From the NCBI RefSeq assembly GCF_000383235.1, contig NZ_KB910962.1, positions 1 through 42,837 of the forward strand: DNA of 42,837 bases, written 5' to 3'. The notes under the pieces are model-generated. The model ran no database searches, was not told the origin of the DNA, and was given only the letters and a program-made list of their open reading frames with translations. Source of the DNA: Bacillus sp. 123MFChir2. Lineage in GTDB: Bacteria; Bacillota; Bacilli; Bacillales; Bacillaceae_G. This document shows, piece by piece, positions 35,019-42,674 of this stretch (positions are counted from its first letter, which is position 1; each line of letters opens with the position of its first letter). The position numbers and the translations under genes are program-made.

Positions 35019-35849
35019 ATGCCAGAATTACCAGAGGTAGAAAATGTAAGGCGAACGCTAGAAGGGCTCGTCAAAGGAAAGACAATCGAAGAGGTGATTG
35101 TAACATATCCCAATTTGGTGAAAGAGCCAGATGATGCCGAACTTTTCAAAGAGATGCTGCGCGGCGAAACGATTGAAGAGGTCAGACGCCGCGGCAAGTT
35201 TCTTCTTATATATGTAACCCGTTATGTCATTGTGTCTCATTTACGAATGGAAGGGAAGTATATGCAATGCGATAGTGAGGATCCAGTTGATAAGCATACA
35301 CACGTCCGTTTTCGTTTTACAGACGGTACAGAACTTCGTTACAAAGATGTACGGAAATTTGGCACGATGCATCTATTTGAAAAGGGTACAGAGTTTACAG
35401 TTATGCCGCTTGCAGACTTAGGGCCGGAGCCCTTTTCAACTGAATTAACCTCTGCATATTTACGAGGAAAATTGCAAAAAACGGCTCGGAAAGTAAAGGT
35501 TGCCTTACTGGATCAACGTATTTTAGTGGGTCTTGGTAATATATATGTAGATGAAGTGTTATTTCGTTCACGTATTCATCCAGAGCGAGAAGCGTCTTCT
35601 TTAACGAGTGAAGAACTTGAAACATTGTATAAAGAAATCGTTGCAACTTTATCGGAAGCAGTAGAGCGCGGTGGAAGTACAATTCGTACGTATGTGAATT
35701 CACAAGGGCAGATTGGTTCATTTCAAGAGCGTCTTTACGTATATGGAAGAAAAGGTGAGCCATGTGTAACATGTGGCACTTTACTTAAAAAAACAGTTGT
35801 TGGCGGGCGTGGTACACATTATTGCCCGGCTTGTCAGCCGAAAAGTTAA
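35019..35849 (+). CDS. mutM: Formamidopyrimidine-DNA glycosylase
   Basis: The protein has 276 residues. The N-terminal MPELPEVENVRR supplies the catalytic Pro2 and Glu3. The beta-loop Lys is in RRRGKFLLIY, the H2TH region reaches GNIYVDEVLFRSRIHPERE, and a C-terminal zinc finger is C-x2-C (VTCGT) then C-x2-C (YCPAC). It removes 8-oxoguanine and formamidopyrimidines from DNA and nicks the abasic site. It starts 12 nt after polA, so the two are co-transcribed. Confidence 0.97.
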   Translation: MPELPEVENVRRTLEGLVKGKTIEEVIVTYPNLVKEPDDAELFKEMLRGETIEEVRRRGKFLLIYVTRYVIVSHLRMEGKYMQCDSEDPVDKHTHVRFRFTDGTELRYKDVRKFGTMHLFEKGTEFTVMPLADLGPEPFSTELTSAYLRGKLQKTARKVKVALLDQRILVGLGNIYVDEVLFRSRIHPEREASSLTSEELETLYKEIVATLSEAVERGGSTIRTYVNSQGQIGSFQERLYVYGRKGEPCVTCGTLLKKTVVGGRGTHYCPACQPKS

Positions 35850-35871
35850 ACAAACGAAACATTGGTAAAAA

Positions 35872-35957
35872 AATTTACTGCCCGTAAAAGTCCGATTGGG
35901 GAGGGTTTCCACCAGTGGAGGATAAAAACACCTCGCTGATGGAAGTTTCAATTTATT
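35872..35957. repeat. Second intergenic repeat family, copy 2
   Basis: CCGATTGGGGAGGGTTTCC, an imperfect hairpin CCAGTGGAGG / CCTCGCTGATGG, then AAGTTTCAATTTAT. It matches the later module of the repeat at 10019-10098 (CCGATTGGTGAGGG, hairpin, AAGTTTCACT). It occupies the gap between mutM and ytaF. Confidence 0.5.
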
Positions 35958-36028
35958 TTTCACAATAACATCGGATAGGCTTCTGTCATATATATAAGCA
36001 AAGCTATATATAGGGAAGGAGCTTATCG

Positions 36029-36661
36029 ATGTATCATTATTTCTCTCTTATTTTATTAGCTTTTACGTTAAGTTTAGATAGCTGCAGTGTAGGGCTCACG
36101 TACGGGCTCCGGAATGTTCGTATTCCACTGAAATCAATTATCGTAATCGGGATTTGTTCAGCTGTTGTGATGATACTTTCAATGGGAATCGGACATATGA
36201 TTGCTCAAATTTTTTCACCGGTGGTGGCGAAAAGAATTGGAGGATTCGTTCTTGTAGTAATCGGTGCGTGGGTGTTGTATCAATTTTTTCAAAGTGATAA
36301 AAAAGAGGATGCAATGCAAGAAGAAAAAGTATGGAACTTAGAAATTGCGTCTCTCGGTCTTGTCATTCAAATTTTACGAAAACCGACTGTTGCTGATTTT
36401 GATAAGTCTGGGATTATTTCGGGAATAGAAGCACTTCTCCTTGGTATGGCACTTTCATTAGATTCATTTGGAGCTGGGATTGGTGCCTCTTTACTTGGGT
36501 ATTCCCAATTTCTGATGGCAGGATTAGTTGCGGTAATGAGCTCGCTATTTTTGTTCATCGGAATGAAAGTAGGGACCGTATTATCAAATATGCGATGGCT
36601 ACAAAAATTCACGTTTTTACCAGGTGTATTACTTATTATTATTGGAATTTGGAAAATGTAA
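36029..36661 (+). CDS. ytaF: Sporulation membrane protein YtaF (MntP-like)
   Basis: The protein has 210 residues with six membrane helices in two repeated halves. The first half carries FTLSLDSCSVGLTYGLRNV and the second MALSLDSFGAGIGASLLGY; the paired L-D-S motifs resemble those of the MntP manganese-exporter family. A charged stretch (about 90-105) separates the halves. B. subtilis YtaF is a sporulation-linked protein found between mutM and coaE, as here. AAGGAGC lies before ATG 36029. Ion transport is inferred from the family. Confidence 0.88.
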   Translation: MYHYFSLILLAFTLSLDSCSVGLTYGLRNVRIPLKSIIVIGICSAVVMILSMGIGHMIAQIFSPVVAKRIGGFVLVVIGAWVLYQFFQSDKKEDAMQEEKVWNLEIASLGLVIQILRKPTVADFDKSGIISGIEALLLGMALSLDSFGAGIGASLLGYSQFLMAGLVAVMSSLFLFIGMKVGTVLSNMRWLQKFTFLPGVLLIIIGIWKM

Positions 36662-36692
36662 AAGACGTGAAACGATTGTTTCACGTCTTTTA
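36661..36692 (+). terminator. Intrinsic terminator after ytaF
   Basis: Perfect 14-bp stem AAAGACGTGAAAC / GTTTCACGTCTTT with a 4-nt loop, ending TTAC. It lies just before coaE, whose ribosome site follows within 6 nt, so it may also limit read-through into coaE. Confidence 0.75.
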
Positions 36693-36709
36693 CTATAAGG
36701 GGGATTATG

Positions 36710-37312
36710 ATGACAGTTGTAATTGGATTAACAGGCGGCATTGCTAGTGGAAAAAGTACGGTATCAAAAATGTTTCAAGGTTTTCACATTCCAGTCATTG
36801 ATGCAGATATTATTGCAAGGGAAGTTGTGGAGCCTGGTAAGGAAGCGTATAACGAAATTGTAAAAGCATTTGGAAAAGAAGTGCTTGAGGAAAATGGAGA
36901 GTTAAATCGCCCAAAACTTGGCAGCATTGTATTCCATAATGAAGAAAAACGGTTGCTGTTAAATGGTATTGTGCATCCAGCTGTACGAAAGGAAATGAAT
37001 GCACAAAAGGATAGATACATAAGAGAAAATGCGCAAGCGGTTGTGCTCGATATTCCACTCTTATTTGAGAGTAAATTAACAAGTCTTGTCGATCAAATTT
37101 TACTTGTTTATGTGGACGGTAAAACGCAAATGACAAGGTTAATGGAACGCAACAATTTTACAGAAGAAGAGGCAAAAGCAAGAATTGCTTCGCAAATGTC
37201 ATTGCAAGAAAAAATAGCATTAGCAGATAAAATGATTAATAATAATGGCACAATAGAAGAGACGGAAGCGCAATTAAGGAATATTTTAATGGAATGGAAC
37301 ATTATTAAATAA
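36710..37312 (+). CDS. coaE: Dephospho-CoA kinase
   Basis: The protein has 200 residues. The Walker A motif GLTGGIASGKST spans residues 6-17. PVIDADIIAREVVEPG and VLDIPLLFESKLTSLVD are typical of CoaE. It performs the last step of coenzyme A synthesis, phosphorylation of the 3'-hydroxyl of dephospho-CoA. Two ATGs are adjacent; the second (36710) has better spacing (6 nt) from AAGGGGG and gives MTVVIGLTGG. The gene follows ytaF across a terminator hairpin. Confidence 0.95.
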   Translation: MTVVIGLTGGIASGKSTVSKMFQGFHIPVIDADIIAREVVEPGKEAYNEIVKAFGKEVLEENGELNRPKLGSIVFHNEEKRLLLNGIVHPAVRKEMNAQKDRYIRENAQAVVLDIPLLFESKLTSLVDQILLVYVDGKTQMTRLMERNNFTEEEAKARIASQMSLQEKIALADKMINNNGTIEETEAQLRNILMEWNIIK

Positions 37313-37339
37313 AAAAATTGAAAATAATGAAATTGTTTA

Positions 37340-37400
37340 GTGACATATCTTCTTTTTGTGCTATACTATTATTGGGGTTAGAGATAAATAGTATAACGCA
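37340..37400. promoter_or_regulatory. gapB promoter with three CcpN-like boxes
   Basis: The promoter is GTGACA (37341-37346), 16 bp, TATACT (37363-37368). Boxes follow the published CcpN consensus TRTGHYATAYW. TGTGCTATACT at 37358-37368 matches 11 of 11 over the -10. AGTGACATATC at 37340-37350 matches 9 of 11 over the -35. TGCGTTATACT on the minus strand (37400-37390) matches 10 of 11 in the leader. The second and third are mirror images, sharing TATACTATT / AATAGTATA. CcpN repression of gluconeogenic gapB during glycolysis is known in B. subtilis. Confidence 0.65.
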
Positions 37401-37420
37401 ATCAAGGGGGACAACATATT

Positions 37421-38449
37421 ATGATTCGTGTGGCAATTAATGGATTTGGACGTATTGGGAGAATGGTGTTTCGTCAGGCAGTAAAAGAAAGCGCATTCGA
37501 AATTGTAGCGATTAATGCGAGCTACCCATCTGAAACGTTAGCACATTTAATTAAATATGATACAGTTCACGGTAAATTTGATGGTACAGTAGAAGCGTTT
37601 GAAGATCATTTATTAGTAGATGGTAAAATGATTCGCCTTTTAAACAACCGCGATCCAAAAGAATTGCCTTGGAAAGAAATGGAAGTAGATGTTGTGATAG
37701 AAGCGACAGGCAAATTTAATTCTAAAGAAAAAGCAAGTCTTCACGTAGAAGCTGGTGCGAAAAACGTTATTTTAACTGCACCAGGAAAAAATGAAGACGT
37801 AACAATTGTTGTTGGTGTAAACGACGAACAACTTGATATTACAAAACATACCGTTATTTCAAATGCATCTTGTACAACAAACTGTTTAGCACCTGTTGTA
37901 AAGGTGTTAGATGAGCAGTTTGGAATTGAAAACGGTTTAATGACAACAGTTCATGCATATACAAATGACCAAAAAAATATTGATAATCCACATAAAGATT
38001 TACGTAGAGCACGCGCTTGCGGGCAGTCTATCATTCCAACAACGACAGGGGCTGCGAAAGCGTTAGCAAAAGTTCTTCCACATTTAAATGGAAAACTTCA
38101 TGGTATGGCACTTCGCGTTCCGACGCCAAATGTATCTCTTGTTGACTTAGTTGTAGATGTAAAACGCGACGTAACAGTAGAAGAGATTAATGAAGCATTT
38201 ATGAATGTTGCGAATGGTGCATTAAAAGGGATTGTTGCATTTAGCGATGAGCCGCTTGTTTCTATCGATTTTAATACAAATACTCATTCTGCGATTATTG
38301 ATGGTTTATCTACAATGGTAATGGGCGATCGAAAAGTAAAAGTACTTGCTTGGTACGATAACGAATGGGGCTATTCTCGTCGTGTTGTAGACCTTGTAAA
38401 GCTTGTTGTAGATCAATTTGCGAAACAAGAAAACGTACAACATATTTAA
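37421..38449 (+). CDS. gapB: Glyceraldehyde-3-phosphate dehydrogenase, gluconeogenic type
   Basis: The protein has 342 residues. NAD(P)-binding INGFGRIGRMVFR lies at the start, the active-site Cys near 151 is in ISNASCTTNCLAPV, and the catalytic His is in MTTVHAYTNDQ. The segment after beta-2 reads NASYPSETLAHLI where glycolytic GapA has NDLTD, as in the NADP-preferring GapB class. It runs in the gluconeogenic direction. AAGGGGG precedes the ATG by about 11 nt. CcpN-like boxes cover its promoter, and a strong terminator separates it from speD. Confidence 0.95.
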   Translation: MIRVAINGFGRIGRMVFRQAVKESAFEIVAINASYPSETLAHLIKYDTVHGKFDGTVEAFEDHLLVDGKMIRLLNNRDPKELPWKEMEVDVVIEATGKFNSKEKASLHVEAGAKNVILTAPGKNEDVTIVVGVNDEQLDITKHTVISNASCTTNCLAPVVKVLDEQFGIENGLMTTVHAYTNDQKNIDNPHKDLRRARACGQSIIPTTTGAAKALAKVLPHLNGKLHGMALRVPTPNVSLVDLVVDVKRDVTVEEINEAFMNVANGALKGIVAFSDEPLVSIDFNTNTHSAIIDGLSTMVMGDRKVKVLAWYDNEWGYSRRVVDLVKLVVDQFAKQENVQHI

Positions 38450-38454
38450 TAGGT

Positions 38455-38492
38455 GAGAAAAGGGCAGGCGTTAGCCTGTCCTTTTCTCTTTT
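38455..38492 (+). terminator. Intrinsic terminator after gapB
   Basis: GAGAAAAGGGCAGGC / GCCTGTCCTTTTCTC stem (one G-U pair) with a GTTA loop, followed by TTTTC. Confidence 0.9.
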
Positions 38493-38628
38493 CATAATAG
38501 AAAAATATTACATATTTTTTTAGTGTAAATCACCTAGAACAGCTGTGATTACTGTGATTTGGAATCGTTTCTACTTTTTTAGAAAAATAACAGGGAAAGA
38601 TGTCATCTGAAAAAATAAAAAACTGTTG

Positions 38629-38657
38629 TTGCAAAATGAAAATAAACAAAGTATACT
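38629..38657 (+). promoter_or_regulatory. Candidate speD promoter
   Basis: TTGCAA (38629-38634), 17 bp, TATACT (38652-38657). It gives a leader of about 150 nt before speD. The TATACT is not preceded by the TGTG of the gapB boxes. Confidence 0.55.
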
Positions 38658-38663
38658 AACACT

Positions 38664-38806
38664 CGTAAACTTAAGAGCTGAGGTACGTAGTCACTACTTA
38701 AAGGGTTAGGACCTCTCTGGACTAACTTTCCCCCGTGGTAGTGGAGCAAGCCAAATTGCAAATTAGTTTTCAATTCGAACAGTTAGATTAAATTTATGAG
38801 GGGGAA
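38664..38806 (+). ncRNA. Candidate structured speD leader
   Basis: The leader can fold as follows. P1 is 38691-38698 with 38737-38744 (TCACTACT / GGTAGTGG). P2, nested inside it, is 38702-38709 with 38722-38729, closing GTTAG/CTAAC with a small CC/GG top. The segment TTCCCCC at 38728-38734 is complementary over seven bases to GGGGGAA at 38800-38806, which contains most of the speD ribosome site. This offers an occluded and an open state. I recognise no known riboswitch consensus. The 364-base gap between gapB and speD holds only the terminator, the promoter and this leader. Confidence 0.45.
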
Positions 38807-38813
38807 CTGTAGA

Positions 38814-39206
38814 ATGGATACTATGGACACTATGGGTCGTCACGTAATCGCGGAACTTTGGGATTGCGATTTCGACAAACTTAATGATATGCCTTATATT
38901 GAAAGGTTATTTGTGGATGCAGCACTTCGAGCAGGCGCTGAAGTACGTGAGGTTGCTTTCCATAAATTTGCACCACAAGGTGTAAGTGGAGTTGTAATTA
39001 TTTCTGAATCTCACTTAACAATTCATAGCTTTCCAGAGCATGGTTATGCAAGTATTGATGTATATACTTGTGGTGATCGTATTGATCCAAATGTTGCAGC
39101 GGAGTACATCGCTGAAGGTTTAGGAGCGAAGACGAGAGAAAGTATTGAACTTCCTCGTGGTACAGGTAGCTTCGAAATTAAGCAAAGAGAGACAAAAGCT
39201 CTTTAA
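38814..39206 (+). CDS. speD: S-adenosylmethionine decarboxylase proenzyme
   Basis: The protein has 130 residues, a short bacterial (class 1B) enzyme. The self-cleavage site is the Glu-Ser in [19 protein letters not shown] (Ser near residue 66), where the pyruvoyl cofactor is made. [17 protein letters not shown] and [13 protein letters not shown] are family-typical. It makes decarboxylated SAM for spermidine synthesis. ATG 38814 lies 9 nt after GAGGGGG. An in-frame ATG at 38796 overlaps the ribosome site, and two later ATGs are too far away. Unlike a simple gapB-speD operon, it has its own promoter and a structured leader. Confidence 0.95.
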   Translation: MDTMDTMGRHVIAELWDCDFDKLNDMPYIERLFVDAALRAGAEVREVAFHKFAPQGVSGVVIISESHLTIHSFPEHGYASIDVYTCGDRIDPNVAAEYIAEGLGAKTRESIELPRGTGSFEIKQRETKAL

Positions 39207-39231
39207 AAAAGAAGATAATTGATTTAAAATG

Positions 39232-39260
39232 TAAAGAGGTGTATAATGCACCTCTTTTTA
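39232..39260 (+). terminator. Intrinsic terminator after speD
   Basis: AAAGAGGTG / CACCTCTTT stem with a 6-nt loop, followed by TTAG. Confidence 0.85.
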
Positions 39261-39404
39261 GTATTTCTATATCTATTTTATAAGAAGAAATTTATTGATA
39301 CATAAGTATATTTGATTAAGTGTTTATAATATAGAAGAGAAAATTCTTGTTTATAATGTTTTAGTTTTGTTAAGATAAAATTAAATTGTAAAGGAGTGAA
39401 TGGA

Positions 39405-39866
39405 TTGCGTTGTCCATCCTGTTTTCACAATGGTACGAGAGTATTGGATTCGCGTCCGGTTGACGAAGGACGATCAATTCGCAGAAGAAGAGAGTGCGAA
39501 AGCTGTTTCAATCGCTTTACAACATTTGAACGCGTCGAAGAGCCGCCGCTTATTGTTGTAAAGAAAGAAGGGACGCGGGAAGAATTTAACAAAGAGAAAA
39601 TTTTGCGCGGTTTAATTAAAGCGTGTGAAAAGCGGCCTGTAACGTTAAAACAATTAGAAGAAATCACGCAACATGTAGAACGGGAATTGCGTAATTTAGG
39701 AATGTCAGAAGTAAAAAGCGATATGATTGGTGAAATGGTCATGGAAGCGCTTCGTGATATTGATGATGTTGCATATGTGCGTTTTGCATCTGTTTACCGA
39801 CAATTTAAAGATTTGAACGTATTTATTGAAGAGTTGAAAGATATTCTTCAAAAAGAACGAAAATAA
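39405..39866 (+). CDS. nrdR: Transcriptional repressor NrdR
   Basis: The protein has 153 residues. An N-terminal zinc ribbon is formed by CPSC (3-6) and CESC (31-34), with the DNA-contacting RSIRRRRE between them. An ATP-cone follows at about 46-136 ([20 protein letters not shown]). It senses ATP/dATP and represses ribonucleotide reductase genes. TTG 39405 lies 8 nt after AAAGGAG and gives [10 protein letters not shown] like its homologues; the GTG at 39396 overlaps the ribosome site. It precedes dnaB-dnaI as in B. subtilis, but here a repeat copy separates them. Confidence 0.95.
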   Translation: MRCPSCFHNGTRVLDSRPVDEGRSIRRRRECESCFNRFTTFERVEEPPLIVVKKEGTREEFNKEKILRGLIKACEKRPVTLKQLEEITQHVERELRNLGMSEVKSDMIGEMVMEALRDIDDVAYVRFASVYRQFKDLNVFIEELKDILQKERK

Positions 39867-39900
39867 AAGAGCTAGAAGCGTAAGCTATTAGCTCTTTTTT
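39865..39900 (+). terminator. Intrinsic terminator after nrdR
   Basis: AAAAGAGCTA / TAGCTCTTTT stem with an inner AGC/GCT, ending in TTTTTT. Confidence 0.88.
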
Positions 39901-39903
39901 CAC

Positions 39904-40101
39904 TAATATATAAATACAAATTGAAAAAAACGACATAAAGCCTCTTTCTTTTAGAGGAGGACGAGAGCATCTGGCCGTGCATAGAAGCAGTTAGGTCCTT
40001 TTCCTGCACATGCGAGGTTTACAAACAAATCAAGCAAGTAGCAGGCATGTTGTATTCAGCATAGCCGTGACTTATATGTTGAAAAATCAAAATGGATTTA
40101 T
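39904..40101 (-). repeat. Interspersed repeat, copy L
   Basis: Full reverse-orientation copy: TATATAAATACAAATTG start, core ATCTGGCCGTGCATAGAAGCAG, CTTATATGTTGAAAAATCAA, and end ATGGATTTATCC. It fills most of the 324-base gap between nrdR and dnaB. After it, GCCTCGAAATTCAGAG recalls CACCTCAAAATTCAGCG next to the second repeat family at about 9865-9882. dnaB starts 90 nt further on. Confidence 0.8.
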
Positions 40102-40190
40102 CCCGCTATCTCCGCCTCGAAATTCAGAGAAAAACGAAGAAGATAAGAGGAACTAACCGTGAGAACGAATGACAGAAAGGATTTGCAAGG

Positions 40191-41579
40191 ATGGAAAGAC
40201 AGTTATGGATGGAACTGTTGCCAATTGATCGTTATAAAGTAAGTGCAAGAGGGCTGCTCAGCAACTATGATCGTAAAGTGCTGACAATGTTATATCAACC
40301 ACTCATTGGTAGTAAAGCTTTTAGCCTATATATGACATTGTGGGGAGAGTTAGAGCAGGACCGTTTATTTGGAAAAGAAAATACACATCATTCTATTATG
40401 GTAACGATGCAAATGCAGCTCCCGGATATTTATGAAGAACGTCTAAAACTAGAGGCGATAGGACTTTTAAATGTGTATGTGAAAAAGGAAAAAGATATTC
40501 GCATGTTTATTTATGAGTTACAGCCACCGCTTATGCCCAAACAGTTTTTTGATGATATTGTATTAAGTATTTTTTTATATAACCGCTTAAGCAAGGCGAA
40601 ATATAACCAAGTGAAGCAGTATTTCTTAGAAGAAGAATTTGACTTTGTTTCATATGAAAATGTAACACGATCCTTTAATGATGTGTTTGGTTCTTTTAAT
40701 CCAGGACAAGTTGAGCATGTGAAAGAAGAATTGTTTATACCAAACAGAGCTGTAATGCCGAGCAGAGCAGAGGGGAATGTACCTCAAATTTGGAATGATT
40801 TCTTTGATTTTTCATTATTTGTAGAAGGATTATCAGCGCTTGTGCCGCGCAAAGCAATTACGGATCAAATGCGTGAATGTGTGATTATATTAGCTTATGT
40901 ATACGGTATTGATCCGTTATCTATGCAAAATATTGTTCTTGGTGCTGTTACGGAGCATAATACAATTGATATGGAACGATTGCGAAAAGGTGCGCGTGAT
41001 TGGTACCAATTTGAGAATGGACAGGCGCTTCCTAAGTTTAGTGAGCGGGCGCAGCCATTGCATGCGCGGACGATGAAGGAGAAAGAACCGACAACACAAG
41101 AAGAGATGCTTATTAAACAGTTAGAGGAAATTTCACCAAGAGAGTTATTAAAAGAAATTTCGGGCGGGGCTGAACCGACGAAGGCTGATTTGCAAATTAT
41201 TGAAGATGTGATGTTGAAGCAGAAATTAACGCCAGGTGTTGTAAATGTGCTTATTTATTATGTAATGCTGCGTTCTGATATGAAGTTGGCGAAATCGTAT
41301 GTAGAGAAAATTGCCGGACACTGGGCTCGTAAAAAAATTACAACCGTAATGGAAGCGATAGGGCTTGCGAAAGAGGAAAATCGTCAATATCAAGAATGGG
41401 CAGAAATAAAGAAAAAAGGAAAGACAACGAAGAAAACGGTTCGTAAAGAACTTGTACCAGACTGGTTAAAGGAACAAACAGAAGATAGCGAGCCATCGCA
41501 TCGTAGTGAAGAGCAGGGAAAATTAGAAGAAGAGCGTAAAAAGTTAGAGGAAGAGCTGAAAAAGTATAAGCGAAACTAA
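40191..41579 (+). CDS. dnaB: Replication initiation / helicase loader accessory protein DnaB
   Basis: The protein has 462 residues. This is the firmicute DnaB (helicase loader component), not the E. coli replicative helicase. An N-terminal domain (about 1-300) with LTMLYQPLIGSKAFSLYMTL is followed by a DnaB/DnaD-like C-terminal helical domain (about 320-400; LIYYVMLRSDMKLAKSYVEK) and a charged, coiled tail rich in Lys and Glu. With DnaD and DnaI it loads the helicase DnaC at origins and restart sites. AAGGATTTGCAAGG precedes the ATG. dnaI follows after 29 bp. Confidence 0.93.
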   Translation: MERQLWMELLPIDRYKVSARGLLSNYDRKVLTMLYQPLIGSKAFSLYMTLWGELEQDRLFGKENTHHSIMVTMQMQLPDIYEERLKLEAIGLLNVYVKKEKDIRMFIYELQPPLMPKQFFDDIVLSIFLYNRLSKAKYNQVKQYFLEEEFDFVSYENVTRSFNDVFGSFNPGQVEHVKEELFIPNRAVMPSRAEGNVPQIWNDFFDFSLFVEGLSALVPRKAITDQMRECVIILAYVYGIDPLSMQNIVLGAVTEHNTIDMERLRKGARDWYQFENGQALPKFSERAQPLHARTMKEKEPTTQEEMLIKQLEEISPRELLKEISGGAEPTKADLQIIEDVMLKQKLTPGVVNVLIYYVMLRSDMKLAKSYVEKIAGHWARKKITTVMEAIGLAKEENRQYQEWAEIKKKGKTTKKTVRKELVPDWLKEQTEDSEPSHRSEEQGKLEEERKKLEEELKKYKRN

Positions 41580-41608
41580 CAAAGGCGAGCTCCTTTTGAG
41601 GTGAAGAA

Positions 41609-42547
41609 ATGGAACCAATTCAAAATACATTTGCGAAGTTAATGCAAAATAAAAATTTTAAGAATAGATATGAAGTATTAAAAGAAGAGGTAATGGCGCA
41701 TCCTCGTGTGAAAGCATTTATAGAAGAACATCAAGGCGAAGTAACAATGTCAATGGTTGAGCGCAGCCTTGTGAAGCTATATGAGTACATTGGGCAAAGC
41801 GTTGGATGTAAAGATTGTCCAAACTTAGAATCATGTAAAAACATGATTCAAGGATACGAACCGAAGCTCATTATTCAAGGGAAGATGATTGATATTCAAT
41901 ACGATCGCTGCGTAAGAAAAGTGGCTTATGATGAACGGAAAAAGCATGAGAAACTGATTCAAAGTGTGTATATGCCAAGTGATATTTTGCAAGCTTCGAT
42001 GGAAAATTTAGATCCATCTGATTTAGAACCGCGTATTCAAGCGATTCGTGCTGCAAATGAATTTTTAAGTGAATATGAGGTAGGGAAAAAAGTGCAAGCA
42101 CTCTATTTCTACGGATCATTTGGAGTAGGGAAAACATATCTTTTAGGGGCGATTGCCAATGAACTAGCACTACGTAAAATTAGTTCTATGATTGTCTACT
42201 TGCCAGAATTTTTGCGTGAGATTAAAAGCTCATTGCAAAATAATACAATTAGCGAAAAAATTGATGCGGTAAAACGTGTTCCGGTACTCATGTTAGATGA
42301 TATTGGGGCGGAAGCAATGTCAAGCTTTGTACGCGATGATGTACTTGGAGCGATTTTACAGTTCCGGATGCTGGAGAACTTACCAACGTTTTTCACATCT
42401 AACTTTGATTTTAAACAACTCGAGCATCATTTAACGTATACACAGCGCGGAGAAGAAGAAGAAATGAAAGCAGCTCGCATTATGGAGCGTATTAAATATT
42501 TAGCGAAGCCGATTCCGATTGGTGGAAAAAACCGTAGGCATACGTAA
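41609..42547 (+). CDS. dnaI: Primosomal helicase loader DnaI
   Basis: The protein has 312 residues. An N-terminal helicase-binding domain (about 1-130) has cysteine ligands in VGCKDCPNLESCKNM. The C-terminal AAA+ ATPase has Walker A GSFGVGKT (169-176, K175), Walker B PVLMLDDIGAE near 230, and an arginine-rich end (GGKNRRH). It loads the replicative helicase with DnaB. In related genomes ytxC or thrS follows; here an IS element begins within about 20 bp of the stop. Confidence 0.96.
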   Translation: MEPIQNTFAKLMQNKNFKNRYEVLKEEVMAHPRVKAFIEEHQGEVTMSMVERSLVKLYEYIGQSVGCKDCPNLESCKNMIQGYEPKLIIQGKMIDIQYDRCVRKVAYDERKKHEKLIQSVYMPSDILQASMENLDPSDLEPRIQAIRAANEFLSEYEVGKKVQALYFYGSFGVGKTYLLGAIANELALRKISSMIVYLPEFLREIKSSLQNNTISEKIDAVKRVPVLMLDDIGAEAMSSFVRDDVLGAILQFRMLENLPTFFTSNFDFKQLEHHLTYTQRGEEEEMKAARIMERIKYLAKPIPIGGKNRRHT

Positions 42548-42587
42548 AGAGCAAGCAGTGAGGAGGCCACTGAAAAAGTCTTCATAG

Positions 42588-42635
42588 AAAAAACGAAAGC
42601 TTCCTCGATGAAATCGAGGAAGCTTTCGTTTTTTT
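42588..42635. terminator. Perfect 22-bp stem at the IS left end
   Basis: Left arm begins AAAAAACGAAAGCTTCC and the right arm is its exact complement, ending GCTTTCGTTTTTT, with loop GAA. It can stop dnaI transcripts from entering the transposase gene and can terminate in the other direction too. Confidence 0.85.
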
Positions 42636-42674
42636 CATGTATAATAGTTGTAATAATTCTAGGTGGTGTCTCGG

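Noticed and set aside
38664-38813. T-box, SAM-I or other known riboswitch before speD
   Set aside because: I could not find the T-box TGGNACCGCG segment or the SAM-I core. Kept as an unclassified candidate instead.
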